From: VRUE01 sp963753585
GTDB taxonomy: Bacteria > Actinomycetota > Thermoleophilia > Solirubrobacterales > 70-9
DNA: 64,000 nucleotides
Assembly: GCA_963753585.1 (NCBI GenBank)
Contig: CAVWCU010000001.1
Coordinates: forward strand, 992,001-1,056,000
Reading direction: 5' to 3'
How positions within the stretch are numbered: the first letter of the stretch is position 1; each line of letters opens with the position of its first letter. The notes under the pieces are model-generated. The model did no database searches. It was given only the letters and a program-made list of their open reading frames with translations, and was not told where the DNA came from. Of the stretch, positions 59,001 to 64,000 are shown one piece after another. Both the position numbers and the translations under genes were made by a program.

Positions 59001-59151
59001 CTACCGCACTCTACTTATTGGGCCTGAAGCCGGGGCGCGACGGCAGGCCGCTTTCTGCGGGAATTTGGGTCGTATCGCGGGCTGGCGGGCGCGCCTCTGC
59101 GCGAATTTGGGCGTGCGCGGCCGGGTCCCGCGAGACGCAGGGCCAACCCGG

Positions 59152-59703
59152 CTAACGGCTTCTGGTACCGAAGACGAGCGTGTAGGTGGCGCCGTCACGA
59201 CCGTTGCGAGCCACGCCGACGCCAAAGTCGCGCAGGCGGCGATTGAGGATGTTGGCCCGGTGTGGCGGGCTGTGCATCCAAAGCGCCACGATGGCCATCG
59301 GCGAGCCAAACTGGCGCCCCCTGCCGGCGGCGATGTTCTCCGCGATGCGATATCTCGACGTGTGCGCCAGGTAGCCGGCGTGGGCCACCCTGATCGTCGG
59401 GGTGCTACCGCTCGGGCCGTAGTGGGAGAAGCTGCCGCTTCTCACCAGGTTGAGCGAATGGCCCGAGGCAGACTGCCGCAGCGCGAAGTTGAACTTGAGG
59501 GGCCGGATCCCGTTCCTCTCACGAGCCCGGTTGACCAGGCAGAGAACGGAGGTGCGCAGCTGGTGGTCGGTCGCCGTAGCGGGGGACTGGAAGATGTTGC
59601 CGCAGCGCGGGGTGCGCTTGGCCGCATACCCGGCACTCGACAAGAGGGAGAGGCCGATCGCAGCGACCAGCAGCGCGGCAAAGAGGCTCTTCGTTGTTCT
59701 CAT
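59152..59703 (-). CDS. Secreted CAP-domain (SCP/PR-1) protein
   Basis: A 183-residue exported protein with a signal peptide (LFAALLVAAIGLSLLSSAGYA) and a CAP domain with LCLVNRARERNGIRPLKFN, SGSFSHYG, AENIAAGRG, ALWMHSPPHRANILNRRLRD and FGVGVA. The domain is complete. The ATG at 59703 is chosen; a GTG at 59715 is possible. It lies 12 bases after the DUF4333 lipoprotein gene on the same strand, so both exported proteins are probably co-expressed. A second CAP protein is at 50295. Confidence 0.87.
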   Translation of the reverse strand: MRTTKSLFAALLVAAIGLSLLSSAGYAAKRTPRCGNIFQSPATATDHQLRTSVLCLVNRARERNGIRPLKFNFALRQSASGHSLNLVRSGSFSHYGPSGSTPTIRVAHAGYLAHTSRYRIAENIAAGRGRQFGSPMAIVALWMHSPPHRANILNRRLRDFGVGVARNGRDGATYTLVFGTRSR

Positions 59704-59715
59704 GGGGGCTCGCAC

Positions 59716-60021
59716 CTAACTGAGGGGTTGGAGTTCGGTCAACGCAAGATCGGCATCCTCGTTGAGGATCTTGAGGGTCGCTGTTTCGCGTTTGCCGCCG
59801 GCGAAGCTCACGGTGCAGTCGAATGTGGCGCCTTTGGTCACCTCGACGTTCGACGGACACTCGACCGAGGTCACCTTCCGACCCGTGGCACGTTCGAGGT
59901 CCTGATCGACGGCGTCCTCGGTCTTGGCGGAATCGATCACCGTTTCCCCGCACCCAACCGCGATCAGCAAGGAGGCGGAGGCCAGCACAGCAAGCGCACC
60001 GACCCAGCCGACAGCCCTCAT
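59716..60021 (-). CDS. DUF4333-domain lipoprotein
   Basis: A 101-residue lipoprotein with the lipobox LLIAVGC after an N-terminal hydrophobic stretch. The mature domain carries the DUF4333 pattern: KVTSVECPSNVEVTKGATFD followed by CTV, where two Cys likely form a disulfide. This small domain is common in exported actinobacterial proteins and has no known biochemical role. The ATG at 60021 is used. It precedes the CAP-domain gene. Confidence 0.8.
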   Translation of the reverse strand: MRAVGWVGALAVLASASLLIAVGCGETVIDSAKTEDAVDQDLERATGRKVTSVECPSNVEVTKGATFDCTVSFAGGKRETATLKILNEDADLALTELQPLS

Positions 60022-60088
60022 CTGTTCCACTTCCCGCCCGATCTCGCGCGCAAGTATTCCAGGCCGCTCATCGACATGCCCGTGGACT

Positions 60089-62224
60089 CTAGGAACCGAT
60101 CCGGATGGCCCCCGGATCGACCGCCTGCATCGGCGCCCTTGCCTTGAGCAGCATCTCCTGGTACTCGTCGTCGGGATCGGACTGCATCACGATGGCCCCG
60201 CCGACGCCGATGCTGGCCGAATCGCCATCGACGACGATCGTCCTGATCACGACGCTGAGGTCGCAACCCCCGCTGAGCCCGAGGTAGCCGATCGCCCCCG
60301 AGTACACGCCGCGAGCCTCTCCCTCGAGCTCGTCGATGATCTCCATCGTCCGCTCTTTCGGCGCCCCGGTCATCGACCCGGGCGGAAAGCACGCCCGAAC
60401 GCAATCCACGGCGCTCAGGTCGGCGCGCAGGCGACCGCGGACGGTCGAGACCAGTTGATGGACGGTCTCGTAGGTCTCGACCTGCATCAGGTGCGGGACA
60501 TGGACGGTCCCCACGTCACAGACCTTGCCCAGATCGTTGCGCAGTAGGTCGGCGATCATCAGGTTCTCGGCGCGGCTCTTCTCGTCGAGCCGGAGCCCCT
60601 CGGCGAGGAAAGCGTCTTCATCCGGCGTGTTCCCGCGCCGCATCGTCCCCTTGACCGGTTTGGCCTCCGCCCAGCGGTCGCGCTCGATACGGAGAAACCT
60701 CTCCGGCGAGGAACTGAGCACGGCAAGCTCGCCGAAGCGGAGAAAAGCCGCGTGCGGAGCCGGGTTGAGCCGGCGCAGCGCGCGGTAGAGCTCCAGCGGG
60801 TCTGCATCGACCTCAGCGCAGACCTTGTTGGTGAGGCAGATCTCGTAGCTCTCACCCTCGCGCAAGCGCCGCTTGCACTCGTAGATGTCGGCGAAATAGC
60901 GATCCCGGTCCCGTGCGAGCTCGAAATCGACGGGGTCGTGAGCGTCAACCCCCGGCTCGTCAACCGCAGGCAGCGAGATCAGTCGGCGCCGGGTCGCATC
61001 GATCCAGCGTTCCCCCTCTCCACGCCCCTCCGCCTCGGCCAGGCAAAGCAAGTAGGCGCAGCCTTCCCCGTGGTCGAAGGCGACGATCCGATCGGCGAAG
61101 ATGAAGGCAGCATCCGGATGGGGAGAGCGGTGCGCGACCTCCCCCCCGCACTCAGCCTTCAGCTCGTAGCCGAAGTAACCCACGAAGCCGCAGTTGAAAT
61201 CGAACGGGAGCCCGTCGCCGATCTGGCGCAGGCGACTGATTTCGCTCTTCAGGAAGTCGAATACCGATTCCCGGCGCAGCTCCACGCGACCCATGCGCTC
61301 GATCCGAACCTCTCCAAGCTCAGCGTCATAGATGACCGCCGACGCCAGTGGCCCGCTCCCGTCGCCGATGAAGGAGAAGCGCCCCCGGTCGCCGGTGTCG
61401 CTGCTGTCAAGCCAGAAGGCGTTCTCACTATCGCCGTACAGCGCGATGAAGGCACGCTCAGCGTCAATCTCCACGTCGAGGCGCTCTACGACGATTTGAA
61501 GCGATGAGGCACCGGGGACACCCCTTTCCGAACACTCAAGCGCGGGCTCCGGCCGCGCGTTCGGAAGGGGGTGTCCCCGGTGCCCTCCACGCCGCGGGCG
61601 CGAAGCGGATCGTTCGCTCAGATCGCGGAAATTCTCGATTAACTGGCGGCCATACTCGGTGCAGACCGACTCGGGGTGGAATTGGACGCCCCATTGCGGC
61701 CGGGAGCGGTGTTCGAGTGCCATCAGGACGCCGTCCGACGCCCATGCGATCGGCTTCAGGCCGGCCGGCAGCGGCTCCGAGGCACACAGCGAGTGGTAGC
61801 AGACAGCCCCGAACTCGCGAGGGACGCCGGAGAAGAGCGGCGACCCATCGTGGACGACCGTGCTGAGCCGCCCGTGCACCGGTTCGGGTGCGAGAGAGAC
61901 CGTGCCCCCGTAGGCGGTAGCGAGGCCCTGGTGGCCGAGGCATACGCCCAGTAGCGGCGACCGACAACGCCTGACGACGTCGGCGCAGACGCCGAAGTCT
62001 GCTTCCCGTTCGGGTCGGCCCGGGCCTGCCGAGATCACGACGTTGTCGAAGTGAAGCTCCGCCAAATCGCTCCAGGCGACCTCGTCGTTGCGGACCACGA
62101 TCGGCTCCTCGCCGTTCGTCTCAGCCAAAAGCTGGAAGAGGTTGTAGGTGAAGGAGTCGTGGTTGTCGATCAGCAGCGTCTTCAACGAACCGGCTCTCGG
62201 CGAGGAGGCAGGCGAGGTTGTCAC
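60089..62224 (-). CDS. pabAB: Aminodeoxychorismate synthase, PabA-PabB fusion
   Basis: A 711-residue fusion making 4-amino-4-deoxychorismate from chorismate and glutamine for folate synthesis. The N-terminal glutaminase has IDNHDSFTYNLFQLL, nucleophile Cys in GVCLGHQGLA and the His-Glu of GVQFHPESV. The C-terminal synthase has YEICLTNKV, PVKGTMRRG, FPPGSMTGAPKERTMEII and GAIGYLGL. The start may be GTG 62224 or TTG 62185 (MKTLLIDNHDSF). Its linker carries a palindromic insertion (61508-61584). The pabC start lies one base away on the other strand. Confidence 0.92.
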   Translation of the reverse strand: MTTSPASSPRAGSLKTLLIDNHDSFTYNLFQLLAETNGEEPIVVRNDEVAWSDLAELHFDNVVISAGPGRPEREADFGVCADVVRRCRSPLLGVCLGHQGLATAYGGTVSLAPEPVHGRLSTVVHDGSPLFSGVPREFGAVCYHSLCASEPLPAGLKPIAWASDGVLMALEHRSRPQWGVQFHPESVCTEYGRQLIENFRDLSERSASRPRRGGHRGHPLPNARPEPALECSERGVPGASSLQIVVERLDVEIDAERAFIALYGDSENAFWLDSSDTGDRGRFSFIGDGSGPLASAVIYDAELGEVRIERMGRVELRRESVFDFLKSEISRLRQIGDGLPFDFNCGFVGYFGYELKAECGGEVAHRSPHPDAAFIFADRIVAFDHGEGCAYLLCLAEAEGRGEGERWIDATRRRLISLPAVDEPGVDAHDPVDFELARDRDRYFADIYECKRRLREGESYEICLTNKVCAEVDADPLELYRALRRLNPAPHAAFLRFGELAVLSSSPERFLRIERDRWAEAKPVKGTMRRGNTPDEDAFLAEGLRLDEKSRAENLMIADLLRNDLGKVCDVGTVHVPHLMQVETYETVHQLVSTVRGRLRADLSAVDCVRACFPPGSMTGAPKERTMEIIDELEGEARGVYSGAIGYLGLSGGCDLSVVIRTIVVDGDSASIGVGGAIVMQSDPDDEYQEMLLKARAPMQAVDPGAIRIGS
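61508..61584. repeat. Family 2-like palindromic element, copy D, in the pabAB linker
   Basis: Arms of 26 bp (61508-61533 and 61559-61584) with a single G-T mismatch and a 25-base centre. The arms contain ccggggacacccc, similar to the ggggacccc ends of copies A and B. The pabAB frame stays open through it and encodes the low-complexity linker between the glutaminase and synthase domains. Confidence 0.85.
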
Positions 62225-62225
62225 A

Positions 62226-63002
62226 ATGGCCGCCGTGCCCGCTCGGCCGCGGCCCGACCGCGAACAGGGAGTCTTCGAGACGCTGCTCGTCCTCGACGGC
62301 CAGCCCGTCCAGCTGGACGCTCACCTCACCAGGCTCGAAGCCAGCCTGAAGGCCCTGTTCCCCGACCTGCCGCCGCCTCCGGAACTCGTCCGGGCTATCG
62401 ACGAGCACGCCCGGAACGTCTCTGTGGGCGGTCTTCGGATCACCGTCGCGCCCACCGCGGAGGGCGAGATCGAGGCCACGATCGAGGCCTCGAAGGTCGA
62501 GCCCGAACGGATCCTTCCCTCCGAGCCGCACGCGATCGACGCACACAGCCTCGTGCTGCCCGGCGGGCTGGGCAGCCACAAGTGGGCGGACCGCACTCTC
62601 CTCGACGAAGAGCAGGAGCGCCTGGATGCCGATGCGGTGCCGGTGATCTTCGACTGGGACGGCACACTGCTCGAGGCCTCGCGCGCCAACGTCTTCACAG
62701 TCATGGGCGGCGTCTTGATAACGCCTCTCGCCGACGGTCGCATACTGCCCGGAATCGCCAGGGCGTGCGTGTTGGAAATCGCCGCCGACGCCGGTCTCGA
62801 GACCCGCGAAGCGGAGCTTTGCCGGGAGGACTTAGCCCTCGCCGACGAGGTATTCCTAACCGGCTCGCTGCGAGGCGTCGAGCGAGTCCGGACCCTCGAC
62901 GGCGCAAGGCTCAAAACCGACGGGGAAGTCACCGTCCGCGTGGCGGGAGATCTGCGGAGGGCGTGGATCCACGGTGGTTTGGATAGGGTTCCGCGCCGCT
63001 GA
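62226..63002 (+). CDS. pabC: Aminodeoxychorismate lyase / class IV aminotransferase
   Basis: A 258-residue PLP enzyme, fold type IV, that removes pyruvate from 4-amino-4-deoxychorismate to give p-aminobenzoate. It has GVFETLLVLDGQPVQLDAHL, the Schiff-base Lys in LGSHKWADR, ASRANVFTVMGG and LPGIARACVLE with EVFLTGSLRGV. The ATG at 62226 starts one base from the pabAB GTG on the opposite strand, which strongly supports the PabC call. A longer in-frame reading from 62148 would overlap pabAB and is rejected. Its stop overlaps the next ATG. Confidence 0.88.
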   Translation: MAAVPARPRPDREQGVFETLLVLDGQPVQLDAHLTRLEASLKALFPDLPPPPELVRAIDEHARNVSVGGLRITVAPTAEGEIEATIEASKVEPERILPSEPHAIDAHSLVLPGGLGSHKWADRTLLDEEQERLDADAVPVIFDWDGTLLEASRANVFTVMGGVLITPLADGRILPGIARACVLEIAADAGLETREAELCREDLALADEVFLTGSLRGVERVRTLDGARLKTDGEVTVRVAGDLRRAWIHGGLDRVPRR

Positions 63003-64000
63003 TGAGGTTCTTCGAGTACGAGGCAAGGCAGATCGTCGAGCTGGCGGGGATTCCCGTCACCAAGTACGGGTTCTGCACCAGCCCCGAGGAAGCACGGAAG
63101 GTCGCCGAGGAGATCGGCGGCCCGGTCGTGATCAAGTCGCAGGTGCTGAGCGGCGGGCGGATGAAGGCCGGCGGCGTCAAGTTCGCCGACACGCCCGACG
63201 AGGCCGCGGAGCACGCCGAGGCGATCCTGAAGCTGGAGATCAACGGGCACATGCCGCGCGGCGTCCTCGTCGACCCCAAAGCCGAGGTCAAGCAGGAGTA
63301 CTACGCCGGCGTCGTCTGGGACGGCACTGCGAAGAAGCCGCTGATGCTGTTCAGCGACATGGGAGGCATCGACATCGAGGAGGTCGCCGAGCAGCACCCC
63401 GACCACGTCGGCCGCGGCCACGTCTCCAATCTGCTGCCGATCGCCGACTTCGAGGCCAAGCAGGTCGTTGCCGCAACCGGGGTCACCGGCTCGCAGCTGA
63501 ACCGGGCGACTCCGATTCTCGCCCGCCTCGCCCGCCTCTTCCGCGACAACGACATGACCCTGGCCGAGATCAACCCGCTGGCCGAGCTCGCCGACGGCAG
63601 CTTCGTCGCCCTCGACGCCCACATGGAGATGGAGAACGAGGCGGTCGGCCGCCAGAAGGGCCTGCTGCGCAAGCGGCTGGAGATCGCCGATGAGGACACC
63701 CGCGAGACCTATGAGCCCTCCGACTTCGAGCGCAACGTCGCCGCGATCGACGCCGCCGACCACCGCGGCGTGATCCAGGGCAAGGACCACGGCTTCGAGG
63801 GCAACCTCGGGCTGGTGATCGGCGCCGGGGGCGGCTCGCTGACGCTGACCGACGCGGTCCGCAGCCAGGGCGGCAAGCCCGCCAACTACTCCGAGATCGG
63901 CGGCAACCCCTCGGTGGCCAAGGCCTGCGGCCTGGCCAAGGAGGTGCTGGAAAAGGACGGTGTCGAGAAGATCGCCGTGATGATGTCGATCGTCTCCAAC
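63002..64000 (+). CDS. Succinyl-CoA synthetase beta-like acyl-CoA ligase, 3' end cut by window edge
   Basis: The first 333 residues of an ATP-grasp acyl-CoA ligase beta subunit. N-terminal MRFFEYEARQIVELAGIPVT and VVIKSQVLSGGRMKAGGVKF form the ATP-grasp domain; EINPLAELADGSFVALDAHM holds the metal site. In the C-terminal ligase domain the usual NGAGLAM-type stretch is replaced by IGAGGGSLTLTDAVRSQGG, so this may be a variant subfamily. Succinate, malate or another acid could be the substrate. The ATG overlaps the pabC stop (TGATG). An alpha subunit would be expected just beyond the window. Confidence 0.8.
   Translation, partial: MRFFEYEARQIVELAGIPVTKYGFCTSPEEARKVAEEIGGPVVIKSQVLSGGRMKAGGVKFADTPDEAAEHAEAILKLEINGHMPRGVLVDPKAEVKQEYYAGVVWDGTAKKPLMLFSDMGGIDIEEVAEQHPDHVGRGHVSNLLPIADFEAKQVVAATGVTGSQLNRATPILARLARLFRDNDMTLAEINPLAELADGSFVALDAHMEMENEAVGRQKGLLRKRLEIADEDTRETYEPSDFERNVAAIDAADHRGVIQGKDHGFEGNLGLVIGAGGGSLTLTDAVRSQGGKPANYSEIGGNPSVAKACGLAKEVLEKDGVEKIAVMMSIVSN

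Noticed and set aside
59001..59151. Possible small RNA or gene in the gap upstream of pckG
   Set aside because: Only a repeated gcgggaatttggg / gcgcgaatttggg pair is visible; no frame, hairpin or promoter stands out.

Overview
The window is high-GC, densely coded DNA. GTG and TTG starts are frequent, translationally coupled ATGA/GTGA overlaps are common, and no gap without a gene exceeds about 300 bases. An F420 chromophore synthase (fbiC), a GTP-dependent PEP carboxykinase, crotonyl-CoA carboxylase/reductase, a class E-like sortase and a GTP-independent, non-LPS exopolysaccharide machinery point to an actinobacterium. A Thermoleophilia-type (Solirubrobacterales/Gaiellales) soil lineage is my best guess, made from gene content alone. 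I saw no tRNA, rRNA, CRISPR array, transposase or phage gene.

Layout. 1-15 kb is mostly housekeeping: fbiC (cut by the left edge), an aquaporin, a lipoprotein solute-binding protein, a three-gene metal operon (multicopper oxidase, ZIP transporter, DtxR/MntR-type regulator) behind two tandem palindromic operators, ygfZ, rmuC, ccr, a large secreted PQQ-type sugar dehydrogenase with a PKD domain, clpS and a small ArsR-type regulator. 15.2-54.4 kb is a large surface-polysaccharide region. It holds sugar-nucleotide enzymes (two epimerases, a nucleotide-sugar dehydrogenase, two nucleotidyltransferases, a DegT aminotransferase), five glycosyltransferases counting the priming polyprenyl-phosphate transferase, a flippase, two Wzy/O-antigen-ligase-like polymerases, a fused Wzz/tyrosine kinase, three polysaccharide deacetylases, a FemAB-like acyltransferase, two adjacent ATP-grasp enzymes, and four secreted right-handed beta-helix proteins. 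Two of the beta-helix proteins carry long proline-rich spacers and cationic tails. A sortase and one LPFTG-anchored small protein lie in or beside the region. 55-64 kb returns to metabolism: a beta-methylmalyl-CoA lyase-like gene, pckG, two small exported proteins, pabAB and pabC head to head, and the start of an acyl-CoA ligase beta subunit.

Metabolic theme. Signature enzymes of the ethylmalonyl-CoA pathway are scattered through the window instead of clustered: ccr (10.2 kb), ethylmalonyl-CoA mutase (28.1 kb), a mesaconyl-CoA hydratase-like MaoC protein (47.4 kb) and the HpcH/HpaI lyase (55.9 kb), with pckG next door. Together they suggest acetyl-CoA assimilation without a glyoxylate shunt. 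The 5' end of the MaoC gene is duplicated 30 kb away, so the two copies frame most of the polysaccharide block as direct repeats.

The least explained content is two families of palindromic repeats. Family 1 is a 165-168 bp element with three copies. Its terminal arms differ between copies but stay self-complementary within each copy, and it has a strongly conserved core hairpin. Family 2 is a set of 68-105 bp hairpins. One copy sits in frame inside fbiC and is nearly identical to an intergenic copy 3.3 kb away; another sits in the linker of PabAB. Several copies abut stop codons.
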